Shown: positions 22,332 to 31,800 of the stretch, piece after piece | Layout: every line of letters starts with the position of its first letter | How positions within the stretch are numbered: the first letter of the stretch is position 1 | From: Sycon ciliatum | Lineage: Eukaryota; Porifera; Calcarea; Leucosolenida; Sycettidae | DNA: 64,000 nucleotides | Direction: 5' to 3' | Assembly (NCBI RefSeq): GCF_964019385.1 | Contig: NC_088643.1 | Location: forward strand, 14,947,035-15,011,034 | The notes under the pieces: model-generated | Told to the model about the DNA's origin: nothing | Databases searched by the model: none | What the model saw: only the letters and a program-made list of their open reading frames with translations | Translations under genes and position numbers: made by a program

Positions 22332-22621
22332 GTGAGTCCTACTGGTCCTATTAACCATGTTTTATAATTATCATTATACACAAGAGAGATTGGAAGCTAT
22401 CAATATCTCATAGCATGTCGTTGAGACTGCCAAGTAATTTAGAGATATGGGTGATTGCCAACAATGGCCTATAGGACGAAACAAGGGAAACGACAAGGAG
22501 AGCGAGTCACAGATATCTCATTCTCGAGTTATCGTGTCAGCAGTGACTACGTCTATTCGACCATCTGTCTATGTAAACACGAGACCAATACTCTCCCTTG
22601 TGCGTTTATTGTTGCATGCAG

Positions 22622-22771
22622 AATGTCCAATTGAAGACGCGAGTCATTGTTTTGGAGACCCCGCAGAAAAATACACAGTTGTTGACCACTCCAGCTTACC
22701 AGAGCGACCCTGGCGTTATGGATTTGAATACGCCAAACATAGGCATCAATCCGGCGTTGTTTGATGACCAT
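22622..22771 (+). CDS. bZIP zipper exon, unit 8
   Basis: A 150-nt phase 0-0 exon. The zipper reads NVQLKTRVIVLE (Asn to Ile in the last heptad) and later DLNTPN. The donor is CAT|GTGAGT. The next phase-compatible downstream exon I can find is at 26125. Confidence 0.73.
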
Positions 22772-22860
22772 GTGAGTTTTCATAGTTTTCTTTGTCATAT
22801 TTTACTATGAGCTGCTGAGCATGAATCACTAGTCAAGTTTTTTGACACAAATACTACGTT

Positions 22861-23379
22861 GTATTTCTCGCGAAAATTAATATTTTCAGTTGCACATATG
22901 GCATCTGGTGTGTTCTTTGTTGTCGCTTATTTTCCTGACTTCTTCAGTCAGTTTTGAGTCTCACCAGTGTCCCTGCCCTCCCACCCTATATTTCTGTGCA
23001 TATTATCAATGCTTTTTATCACGGTTTGCCGTGATGTGCTTGCCATGCCTACATGATGCCTAATCGCCATTGGGGATATACACCCGGTTTTTTCCCTCAC
23101 AAATGCGTCCGTCGGCGCGAGGGTTTTTTCCCGGCTGGCTCGGTCCAGGAAAATTAATCTGACGGTCCCAAGTGGTTCTGCATCATGGCCTATTTCTGCT
23201 ATCCACTGGCACGCCTATTCTATCTGAGACACTCTGTTCTCAGTCCTTGCTTGCTTCCATACCTCACTCGTTATCCGGTTCACATCTGGCCGCAGCCAAC
23301 TACCCTTCACTTTGTGTGTTGTTGCTATTGCTGTCTATGTCTCTGTGTATGCCAGTATATGTGGAGCGAGATACAACAT
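22861..23379. other. unassigned spacer
   Basis: No coding region or repeat structure is recognised between the last array unit and the Penelope-like element. Confidence 0.4.
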
Positions 23380-23779
23380 GCATATGTAAATAATCTACGT
23401 GGAGATAAAAGTTTAATAATAGCTATGAAAAGTATGAATGCCGCAGACATCACCACGCAACATGACACTTTGTTCATGGTTTGGTTTTGTGTGCTTCCAA
23501 AATCGATTTTCACGCTCCGATCATCAGTGGATATACGGAACTAACGTGATCAAGGGGAAAACAAAGGTTAAAAATCCAAAGAAGTGTGACACATGACGCG
23601 TATGTATTATAAAAAGTGAGAACTAAGATAAAGATTAAGTGTGACAAATGGGCATGAACATTGCAGAAACAACTCGTGAACACGGGGTGCAAACTCACGA
23701 AAATAACCTAAGTGCTACAACATGTTCTTTTTGCTTTCACAAATCTTATGCGTACGAATACCAACAGCTTCAAGGACCT

Positions 23780-24838
23780 TCAACTGCTGGCCATACCGGC
23801 ACGACACAGTACAGAGAAGTGGGAATCATCATACACACCCAAACAATCGGGACGAGATAACAAATGCAAGTACACAGCTGACTTCTTACGAATTTCACCT
23901 TCATCAGCTCCATCACCTTCCCTGCCACCTGACTCCTCCTCGTCCGTTTTATCACCATCACCACCAGCCGTCTCATCGTCATCCGCCTCGTCATCATCCG
24001 CCTCGTCGTCATCCGTCGCCTCGTCATCACCCGCTTCGTCGTCATCTGTATCCTCGTCATCCGCCGCATCATCACCCAGCTCATATTCACCACCAGTCCG
24101 TCGTCTGATACCATCCGTGTTCTCCTTCCTACGTCTGTCTCGTGCCACTGTCCTTAGCTCATCTACGTCTCGAGATTGTGTTCCGTTTTGCTTCTGGTTT
24201 CTGTTCTCCTTCGATGCTCCGCGTGGGCCTTGGCTATTCCTAGCATATATTTCGGTTGAATAATTGGTAGTCGACCTCCGTGGTCTCTGGACCCACGGAT
24301 CAAGCGCCGGAGGGTGCTGCGGTGTCCGCACAGCCGGATACTGTGTCAAAGAAATGGGATCCATTTCTGTGATTGGCGGTACTGTCGTTGTTGCCGACTC
24401 CAACCCAACCCCAGCCACCAACAGCACTGGTGGTGGCTCCGGTGGCGGCAAGGGCAACGGTGGAGAAGGCACATTCAGTTGGCTTAGTGATTCACCACTC
24501 TTCCTCTGCACCGTGTGTTCGACTTGCTCTGGCTGTGTCGGTGGTAGAGGGAGCAGGTTCTTGTGTGGTCTTCCCCGCTTCGGGCGCTTCGCTTTTGCTG
24601 CGTCCGGCAGCATGTGAAGTGGTAGGTGCTGTTTGATACGTGCGCTCAGGTATTGAAGGGTCCTACCAACGTACCGGCTATCACATTTCCGGCACTCAAA
24701 TTGGTAGACCAAGTGGCTCAATAGGTGGGATGGTAGGACATCCTTCCTCACCGTGAACGCACGTATCGTAGTGAACACAGGGATGAAGTACGCCACAAAG
24801 TATGTTTGTGTAACTAGCGTTTTGATCGTGCGGCACAA
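23780..24838 (-). CDS. Penelope-like GIY-YIG endonuclease with acidic linker
   Basis: 352 codons. LVYQFECRKCDSRYVGRTLQ (about residues 48-67) followed by SARIKQHLP is the GIY-YIG nuclease core with its Cys pair. An AT-hook-like KRGRPHK and Pro-rich segment follow, then a long Asp/Glu-rich tract (about 270-325) encoded by imperfect GTCATCCGCCTC repeats. The last part, FSVLCRAG, begins the conserved C-terminal block, which continues in another frame as QQLKVLEAVGIRTHKIC. The ORF is therefore frameshifted at both ends relative to a complete element. The RT lies upstream in a different frame. Confidence 0.78.
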   Translation of the reverse strand: MCRTIKTLVTQTYFVAYFIPVFTTIRAFTVRKDVLPSHLLSHLVYQFECRKCDSRYVGRTLQYLSARIKQHLPLHMLPDAAKAKRPKRGRPHKNLLPLPPTQPEQVEHTVQRKSGESLSQLNVPSPPLPLPPPEPPPVLLVAGVGLESATTTVPPITEMDPISLTQYPAVRTPQHPPALDPWVQRPRRSTTNYSTEIYARNSQGPRGASKENRNQKQNGTQSRDVDELRTVARDRRRKENTDGIRRRTGGEYELGDDAADDEDTDDDEAGDDEATDDDEADDDEADDDETAGGDGDKTDEEESGGREGDGADEGEIRKKSAVYLHLLSRPDCLGVYDDSHFSVLCRAGMASS

Positions 24839-25541
24839 TGTCTGTGATGCCTCTCCTTTCCAAGGTAAGGAAAGGTAGACTGGGCAACGACTTGGACCTA
24901 TGATGACGACCTTTGGTTTTGATGCTGATTTTAGTAGCTTGTTTAGCAGTTCCTACGGGTAACTCACCCTTGAGTCGAGAGGGGGAACAGATTCGTCGCG
25001 CTCTATCCACCAGATTCTTCACCAAGTTGACCTTATACAGGTACGAACAATACGAGTCAAACACGATATATTGTCCGGTAAATGTTGGTTTCCTGTATAT
25101 TGACGTTACAATTTCATCGTTTGACTTCTCCACACGCACATCTACAAAGGACAAGGTGTTGTTCTGTTCATGTTCAACCGTGAATTTCAGATAGGGATGT
25201 AAGTTATTCAATCGGTTCAAGAAGGCGTCACACTGTTGCACAGAATCAAAATATGTGAACAAGTCGTCGACAAACCGAACGTAAAACTCCGGCCACAGTG
25301 ACTGGTCCGCAAGAGATTCGCAGTAGCCAACAAATATATTTGCCAACACTGGACCTAATGGTGATCGCATGGCTACCCCATCCACCTGCCTATACATCAC
25401 GTTATCAAATGAAAACTCAACGCCCGTGGTAACAAGAGACATCAGTGTATGGAAGGAGGATTCAGGCAGCCATGGCGTGTCAACAGAGTTATTGTGATAG
25501 AGGACATCCGCACAAATATCTATGGTCTGTTCCAAAACCAA
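24696..25541 (-). CDS. Penelope-like reverse transcriptase, N-terminally truncated
   Basis: 281 codons. Diagnostic Penelope-type RT motifs are SPLGPVLANIFVGYCE and YVRFVDDLF (catalytic FVDD), then the thumb segment SFVDVRVEK and IYRKPTFTGQYI. Fingers and upstream RT motifs are missing because the element is cut off near 25550 by its inverted terminus. The frame overlaps the GIY-YIG frame and a shift near 24780 would join them. Confidence 0.82.
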   Translation of the reverse strand: MVLEQTIDICADVLYHNNSVDTPWLPESSFHTLMSLVTTGVEFSFDNVMYRQVDGVAMRSPLGPVLANIFVGYCESLADQSLWPEFYVRFVDDLFTYFDSVQQCDAFLNRLNNLHPYLKFTVEHEQNNTLSFVDVRVEKSNDEIVTSIYRKPTFTGQYIVFDSYCSYLYKVNLVKNLVDRARRICSPSRLKGELPVGTAKQATKISIKTKGRHHRSKSLPSLPFLTLERRGITDIVPHDQNASYTNILCGVLHPCVHYDTCVHGEEGCPTIPPIEPLGLPI

Positions 25542-25625
25542 ACCTTGAACAAATTGTCATGTTGCGTGGTGATTTCTGCGACCTTCATACTTTTCATAGC
25601 TATAACATGTATATGTAGTAGTACA

Positions 25626-26124
25626 TTAAGTACTAGCACATGTTTTTTTATCACATTGCACATACCTACGGAGGAAGGGGAAACAAAACGAAGACAAAGT
25701 AAAAAACAACAATATTCACCAAAATCTCGGGCATGGCGGATCATCAAGGTGAACACAGTTTTGACTTCAGTATACCTAGCCATGCTACTACCAGTAATAT
25801 AACTGTGGATGACTTTTCATAGCTTGAATTTGAGTGAATACCAGTAAGGTCAAAAAAGAGACTCAAGGGTCCTGCACGTTCAGGGAAATTCCCAGCTGGA
25901 TTGAGCAGAATCTGTAGATGGGTTCCAATGGGCACTTTAGCTAGGCATGTTTGAGTGCTTGGAATACTGGGCTTCAGTAGCAGAACTCTTGTGCAAGTGC
26001 AGTTCACTTCCCTTTTCGGGGTTCCTGAATCACTGTGCCCTTTTACCATGTCATTGACGAGGGCTGGTAATGTATTCTGTTATTTCTTTGCGATATTCCT
26101 GATGATGTGCTCTCGTCGAATCAG
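25626..26124 (+). other. putative intron before the polyglutamine exon
   Basis: No gene is seen. One arm of an inverted repeat (about 25844-25895) matches the reverse complement of 27312-27365 on the other side of the two exons. A pyrimidine-rich stretch leads to an AATCAG acceptor at 26124. Confidence 0.45.
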
Positions 26125-26526
26125 ACATATGCAATGTACAAATACTTGTTGGCATGGTTTGAGAGCCTACAGCAGCGTCAACAACAGCAGCAGCCGCAAC
26201 ACCAGCAGCAGCAGCCGCTACAACAGCAGCAGCCGCAGGAACAGCAGCAGCAGCTGAAACAACAGCAGCCGCAACAACAGCAGCAGACGCAACAACAGCA
26301 GCAGCCGCAAGACCCTCCCCTACCGCCAGCAACTACTGGCAGCAGTCTACACCAGTTACAGTATGGTAACACGCCAACGGCATCCTCCCTCAGTGGACCG
26401 AGTGGCAGAGCCGTATACGCTGATACGAGCTCTCCGTACTATCGCCCTAGCAACAGACCGGTGCAGCATGGTCACCCTACTTACTCTGGATATTCGGTGA
26501 AGGCACTGTCGGGCCACCAGCGCAGT
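26125..26526 (+). CDS. polyglutamine exon, candidate 3' exon of the bZIP gene
   Basis: 402 nt, 134 codons, phase 0 at both ends. It follows acceptor TCGAATCAG and begins TYAMYKYLLAWFESLQQR, then ~40 residues of Gln-rich repeats broken by Pro and His. A Ser/Tyr/Pro-rich stretch comes next, ending KALSGHQRS at donor CGCAGT|GTGAGT. The phase fits the end of the zipper exons, and no other exon is recognised between 22771 and here, so it may be the shared downstream exon of the array. That link is inference from phase and order. It could equally belong to a separate gene. Confidence 0.55.
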
Positions 26527-26910
26527 GTGAGTAAACAGACACACATAGTCACACACACACATACACACACACATCAATTATTTGCTTTGACTCAATAAAT
26601 ACCACTGCACTTTTCCATGTAGCACTGCACTGTTACCTAAAAAGGAGTATTATATAAACAGTATTTATTGGCCAATATGTGATTGTTGTGATACATGTAT
26701 GTCTGATAATAGTGATACGGTAAGTATGACCTAAATACCCACTAGTTGGCACCGTTTTGTGCTCCAGCTCTCTATGTGCAGGGTGAATTTGTTCTGAAAA
26801 TATCCTAATCCTGTTATTAACCTCCTGAAAAAGATAGGCATGATCAATGCGCAACTGGCTTTATTCATTGTGTTGAATCCTGTTATTGGTGATCTTTCCG
26901 TTCCTTGTAG

Positions 26911-26964
26911 AATCCTCCAGCGCAGTCTGGCGGTTCGCCACCGCAGTTGCAAGCATCACCTTAA
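26911..26964 (+). CDS. terminal exon after the polyglutamine exon
   Basis: The acceptor CCGTTCCTTGTAG is a strong pyrimidine-AG site. In phase 0 it codes NPPAQSGGSPPQLQASP and then TAA. The composition matches the Ser/Pro/Gln-rich end of the preceding exon. The intron between them (26527-26910) starts GTGAGT and includes a CA microsatellite at about 26551-26573. Confidence 0.55.
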   Translation, partial: NPPAQSGGSPPQLQASP

Positions 26965-27164
26965 TCCTGGGAGTAACCCCAGGAGCAGCCAGAGCCAACG
27001 CACGAGCAACACCATCAGCAAGAACATCAATTGCCTTCCTGGGCAGGCATGGTGGACCGCAGTGACGCACCAGTGAGTTTTGTGGCACGATGGGCCCACC
27101 AACCGCGGTGCGTGATCCCCGGTGTGTGATCCCCGTTGTGCGTGATCCCGGGTATGTGTGATCT

Positions 27165-27240
27165 ACGGTATCCTAGCCGGTAGGGCACTGTCCCGAAAAG
27201 ACAGGGGTGCTGGGTTCCAATCCCGCTCGTGGATCCTTCT
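27165..27240 (+). ncRNA. tRNA-Phe-like SINE head or tRNA pseudogene
   Basis: It folds as a decayed tRNA: a partial acceptor pairing (GTATCC with GGATCC, one mismatch), an anticodon arm CTGTC/GACAG with loop CCGAAAA whose centre is GAA (Phe), and a T arm with GGGTTCCAATCCC resembling a B box. The left part TAGCCGGTAGGGC resembles an A box. It is preceded by imperfect GTGTGATCCCCG repeats. A SINE head is likelier than a functional tRNA because the acceptor and D arms are poor. Confidence 0.5.
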
Positions 27241-27638
27241 TTTGCAACAGTTTCAACAATCCAATGCTGGATCAAGGTTGCTTGTTGAACTGACAAACAC
27301 TCGTCTAGACTAAAGCTTAGGGATTTTCCCTGAACGTTTGTGACCCTTGAGTCTCTTTTTGACCTTAGGATACCGTATTTCCACGATTATAAGTCGCACC
27401 CCCATTTTCAGGTTTGAGCAATATTGTTGTAATATATTCACTTCAGTAGTAGTGGTCAGCCCCACATGCTGCGCGAACAGCACGCCGAAACAGTGATTGC
27501 AATCTGTTCCTATCCTGAGCAGACAACTTCGTGAGGAAATAAGGGGAGCAATACAAAAGATCCGGGAAAATGACGGCAGGAACGGCGAGCAGGTATTGAC
27601 AAACATCTGAAAGACCCCTGGAGAGCGCCTATCTTCTT

Positions 27639-28340
27639 TTACACCTTGCGCGCAATGCCATCAATATGGGGTGTCCAGGTCAAGCGGCAGTCTATGTTTA
27701 CGCCTAGGATTCTGGTTGAGTCAACAACGGTCAGAGGGACATTATTTATGGAGATTAGTGGAGGCGGGATAGGAACTGGGGATGGGGAGAAGAACAAGAC
27801 AACAGGCGTGTCTACATTAACCGTTAGACCAAGGTCCGTTACAGCAGCAGAGAGTGACGAGAGCGCCAAGTTCAGTGTTTGTGCAGCAAGGCGAAGGGAT
27901 TTGTGGGATGAGTACAGAGTCATGTCATCGGCGAACATGGGGAGATGAAAACCATGCGCTTCTGCGGTCTTGGGGAGCTCACGGAAATATAAATTGAACA
28001 GCACAGGCCCCAGGACAGTGCCCTGAGGAACTCCACTTGAGACGACCAAGGTGCTGGAGCATCCACGTTGGGTTACAACCCGCAGTGTCCTTTCCGACAG
28101 ATACGAGGCAAACCAGTTCAGTGGTATTCCACCAATTCCTGCGCTGGAGAGGGACTCGAGGAGTATTTGGTGGCGGACTGTGTCAAACGCTTTCCGTAGA
28201 TTTATGCAGGCTAGAACTGCGGAAAGGCCTCCATCACGGGCATGGAGCCAGTCCTTCGTGACTTTCGCTAGCAGCTGCACGGTGGAACAATGTTTCCTGA
28301 AGCTTAACTGGTTTTCATCAAATGGGCGTTGCATGGTCAA
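27639..28340 (-). pseudogene. non-LTR reverse transcriptase fragment (CR1/Jockey-type)
   Basis: A 233-codon open frame covering RT palm motifs: LRKAFDTVRH, SSGVPQGTVLGPVLF and the catalytic FADDMTL, then a thumb motif (STRILGVNIDCRLTW). The N-terminal endonuclease and C-terminal tail are missing, so this is a truncated copy. Confidence 0.82.
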
Positions 28341-28510
28341 GTAACAAAAACAATACTTTGGTGCGAGAAAGGGGCGCTAATATTCCACCAAATAATATAA
28401 ATACGTTTAATAACTAAACCGGAAGGGAAAAAGAAAAAAGAAAACAATAATCATAGCAAGCAAAGTACTAGTAGAAAGATAAATGGGTGTCAATATCATC
28501 GTCACAGCTA

Positions 28511-28804
28511 CTAGTACTGTGTGCACCACAGCCATCTCTTTCCGATTAGATCCTTACATACGTTGACCTTGAAGGTTTGGAGGCGCCTTAAATGAGGTTC
28601 GTGAAGCAGGAGGTCCGCAGGCAGGTTGTTCCAGGGTGTGATGGCGAAGAAGGGGAAGGATCGCAGGAGGTAGTCAGGGGCTGTGCGAGGGGGTGTCAAC
28701 TTCAACTGGAAGCCATGGTGCGTCTGACGTTTTTGCCGTGTGCACATGCTAGCTACAGCTGGGGGCTTGGTTTGTATTTGTATTTGTATGTATGGATTCT
28801 CCAC
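28511..28804 (-). pseudogene. non-LTR element C-terminal fragment
   Basis: The frame ends with FPFFAITPWNNLPADLL and RLQTFKVNVCKDL, the typical end of non-LTR ORF2 proteins (a WN.LP motif followed by an F-K segment). It lies upstream of the neighbouring RT in minus orientation and so belongs to a different copy. Confidence 0.65.
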
Positions 28805-28997
28805 AGGCCTTAGCCTAAATCGAGGGAGTCTTCGTCAACAGCTTATGAAGAAGAAAAAAATAAATAAATAAATTCGACGGGTTCGCGTACCGGGCAGGTC
28901 AAGAACAAGGAGTCGTACAACTCCCTGGTCAAGAACCACCTTTCCGCTTCCGTGGGACGCCACCACCCCATGATCAGGCGTCAGATGCGGCTCCTAA

Positions 28998-30126
28998 GGC
29001 CGCGGTCACACATGAAAAGCTTGCACCGCTTTTGCGGAGGCGGAAAGCGGAACTACCGCAGCCGCTTTTGGCGGACCACACGATGCAGCGGTCACACATA
29101 CATGTAGACTACTGTGCTCCTCAACGCTCCGCTTTGGCGGAGAGAATGCAAATGCAGCACGTCCTATGAAATTTTAGATGTTCTTGTCCGAGTTGAAGCG
29201 GCCTTTGCTTGTACAAGTAGAGCTATCGTGGATCGCTGACAGGCTGCTGAATGTCTCCTGTCAAGTACACTCGTGGATTTGGAGCGCATTCACTGCGGCC
29301 CAGTACAGGTGTACTTGAATATTACTAGTTTGGTTTACATCAATATCAAATTCAAATAGTTGTATAGCAGGGTGTCGTGCCTCCTCAGTTCTTGTCCGAG
29401 TTGAAGCGACCTTCGCTTGTACAAGTAGAGCTATCGTGGATCGCTGACAGGCTGCTGAATGTCTCCTGTCAAGTACACTCGTGGATTTGGGGCACATTCA
29501 CTGCGGCCCAGCACGGGTGTATTTGAATATTAGTTTAGTTTACATCAATATCAAATTCAAATAGTTTTATAGCAGGGTGTCGTTGCCTCCTCCATGATCC
29601 ATCATCGACCCAGCGACTGCGTGGATGCCTGCAGTTGCAGTGAGGGTGTGGCAGAGTACTCTACTACTCCCTGGTTGCAGTCCTAGTGTTGCATACTCTG
29701 GTGGACGTATTGCTTGGAGAGAGAAAGAAAGAGTTGGAGATCGTCCGCGATCGGGACCAATGACTTGGGAGACGGATTCCCTCACCAATTATCCACTCAT
29801 AACGATGCAGTATTGTTTGCGAGATCTCCAGAACGTACAGTTCATTGGCAAAGAAGAACAATATGAAAACTGAATACCAAACGGCAACCAAACAACACCA
29901 GAACTCAGTGCAGAAGTACCACACCAAACTCCAAAGCCATCACCATGCAGGTTCCGCCAAAGCGGATCCGCGAAAGCGGAGGCTCCGCTCGCATTTTTTT
30001 GGCGTAGCGAAATCCAAATTTTCCGCCAAAGCGTAACTTACGCCTCCGCCGTTGCCGAGGCAACGGCGGAAGCGTAAGTTACGCTTTGGCGGAACCGCCA
30101 AAAAAAGTGCATGTGTGACCGGGGCC
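28998..30126. mobile_element. ~1.1-kb MITE with TAA target duplication (Harbinger-like?)
   Basis: Inverted ends GGCCGCGGTCACACATG and, reversed, GGCCCCGGTCACACATG are flanked by TAA on both sides. No transposase is encoded. A ~208-bp interior segment is tandemly duplicated (about 29184-29390 and 29392-29583). The right end contains a 36-bp-arm hairpin at 30021-30094. The 3-bp TAA duplication suggests PIF/Harbinger, without protein evidence. Confidence 0.72.
30021..30094. repeat. long perfect-type hairpin in MITE
   Basis: Two 36-bp arms with one mismatch around a 2-base centre. The arms start TTCCGCCAAAGCGTAAC and contain repeated TTTGGCGGA motifs shared with the element ends. Confidence 0.85.
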
Positions 30127-30310
30127 TAAACGGTGGGGGAGGATAGATCAGATCCACCAACCATAGGCCAAAGGCCTAAATCCCATTTGCCACATCCATG
30201 ATTTACTCATGCCAGGCCACGAGTTTTATGAAGAAGAAGCTGAGGAGAAAAATAAAAATTATATATAGGAAATAGAATGATGCGGGGTGGTAGTAATATA
30301 ACACAGTGCT

Positions 30311-30859
30311 CTATGACATCGCTACTCTACGTGGAATGAAGCCAGAGGGCTCATAACGGGTGATAGCAAAGTGTGTGCGGACAAGAGCGGTAAAACATTT
30401 TGGGCTGGATACAGTACGAATGGCAGCCGGGAGGGAGTTCCATGTGGCGGTGGTGACAAAGAGAAGGGTGGCACGGGTGTGTGTGCTGGCTCTAGCAGGT
30501 GGGAGTATATGTTGGGGGTGCCTGGCGCTGTTTGACACTGAGTAGCCTAGGTCCTCCAGGGTCGTCATCTGGCTATTGATAAGGTGGTGGAGCTCAAGAA
30601 GGCACTGAATGTGTCTTCGCCATGCGAGGCTGGGCCACTGGAGGTGCGCGAAAAGTGAGGCTTTCGGCTCCGTTTGAGGAGGGTACACGCCATACTTCCG
30701 CAGGATCACACGTGCCACTCTTGCCTGTAGCCGTTCAAGGGTAGTAGCCTGAGCACTGGAGAGTTGAAATTGCCAGAGGGATGAGGCGTATTCAACCACA
30801 GGTCGAACATATCCAGTGTACAAGCGGCTGGCTACGGCTGGGGTGATACGCTCGGTCAT
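30311..30859 (-). pseudogene. non-LTR element C-terminal fragment
   Basis: 182 codons ending a reverse transcriptase ORF: LYTGYVRPVVEYASSLWQ is the conserved post-thumb motif, LERLQARVARVIL follows, and ATWNSLPAAIRT with FTALVRTHF is the terminal block. The catalytic RT domain is absent. Confidence 0.8.
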
Positions 30860-31600
30860 GTGGATCAGTAGTAGTCCTGCGGCCCAAATCTAAAAGACGT
30901 TGTTTTGCAAGTCCCGTTTCAGTCTCAAGCAGACAACCTGAGCTTTGCATGGGTGAAAAGACCATGTCCTAGGGATGTCGAAACGGCTTGTTGTCATGTC
31001 CAGAACTAGGGCATAAGCTGGGGAGAACCAATTTTAGGTTTCGTTACGGAAGTCGTTATTTTACGTTATTTTACGACTCCTTGATTGAAATTGGCAGCAT
31101 GTGATACGATATTTTATTGAAAATTAGTGCAGTCGATGTGAATTTGTTCTTGTATTTGGATGATTCGTAGATCATGGTTGCCCTTTGCCGAGCGTTCATT
31201 TCCTATTGATGGTGATTAGAGATGGCACAGATTGATTTGTTGTAAAATTCGACCAAAATCACCCCCAAACATGGATCTTTCGTATGAGAGGATTTCATTT
31301 ATTGGGACACGATCTCGACAACACCAGCGGAAGAGAGCAAGCACGAGCGAAGCAAAGGACACCGGAAAATGGCAGAGTGATAGCGATCATAAGCTGATCT
31401 TAGCAAACGAGCGATATGGAAGATGTTGTAAATAATAGCGCAGTAGTGTATTTGTCATTTGCTGCAGAGTTGAAAAGTACAATTCAAATTCAAATCAATT
31501 CAAAAACTTCAATAGTGCGGTCCACTAGCCTTAGCTTTCAGACTCACTGTCCGATTCACAGTCGGACTTACAGTCCAATCCACTATCGAAACTGCCTTCA
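30860..31600. other. unassigned region
   Basis: No gene is recognised. About 30895-30950 is an inverted copy of sequence at 34144-34208 (AGGTTGTCTGCTTGAGACTG). A palindromic AGTCGTTATTTTACG...ACGACTCC motif is at about 31049-31081. Confidence 0.4.
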
Positions 31601-31617
31601 CCCTCATCATGGCATTG

Positions 31618-31792
31618 TGTGCATGCGCGCGCGCGCGCACACACACACGTACACACACCGCACAACACATGACATTGTGCGCGCGCGCTCGCACACACAC
31701 ATACACAAACCACACACGCACACACACACACACCGCACAACACATGGCATTGTGTGTGCGCGTCCGCGCGCGCACACACACTCACACACCAC
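31618..31792. repeat. alternating CA/GC purine-pyrimidine tract
   Basis: Three imperfect blocks of CACACA and GCGCGC, each introduced by a CATTGTG(T)GCGCGC-like unit. Such alternating tracts favour Z-DNA. Confidence 0.85.
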
Positions 31793-31800
31793 ATAGCACG

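Larger units (their letters stand above)
2296..22860 (+). repeat. tandem array of ~1.4-kb bZIP exon-pair units
   Basis: Consecutive copies of the second exon start at 3870, 5274, 6663, 9692, 16204, 17598, 18996 and 22622. The spacing is about 1.39-1.41 kb once the inserted mobile elements are subtracted. Each unit contains, in order, a short exon with a GAG|GTGAGT donor, an intron of about 0.3-0.5 kb, a 150-nt exon with a CAT|GTGAGT donor, and about 0.9 kb of spacer. The spacer holds a Penelope-like terminal sequence and a TGAGTCA heptamer. Units come in two types: A (first exon 94 nt, codes AYFKK) and B (97 nt, codes AYLKK), in the order A B A B A A B B. Introns and spacers are also highly similar, so amplification is recent. 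Confidence 0.88.
23380..25625 (-). mobile_element. 5'-truncated Penelope-like element with GIY-YIG endonuclease
   Basis: Its ends are inverted copies of one another. The sequence AGCTATGAAAAGTATGAATG... running to GTTTGGTTTTG at about 23420-23493 reappears in reverse complement at about 25530-25605. Inside, on the minus strand, lie a reverse transcriptase and a GIY-YIG domain. Inverted terminal repeats are known for this class. The array spacers carry part of the same terminus. Confidence 0.82.

Noticed and set aside
5099..22764. A repeated ~105-codon frame starting MGDCQQWPIGR in the array units
   Set aside because: It reads through intron and then the zipper exon in the wrong frame. The zipper reading frame with splice sites explains the conservation better.
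2296..22860. CRISPR-like or satellite array
   Set aside because: Units are 1.4 kb with exons and introns; no short repeat-spacer pattern.
23770..24263. Plus-strand Ser- and His-rich frames
   Set aside because: Antisense of the Asp/Glu-rich linker of the minus-strand Penelope-like protein.
26096..26125. CTGATGA hammerhead-like core
   Set aside because: No GAAA core or stem II follows at the required distance.
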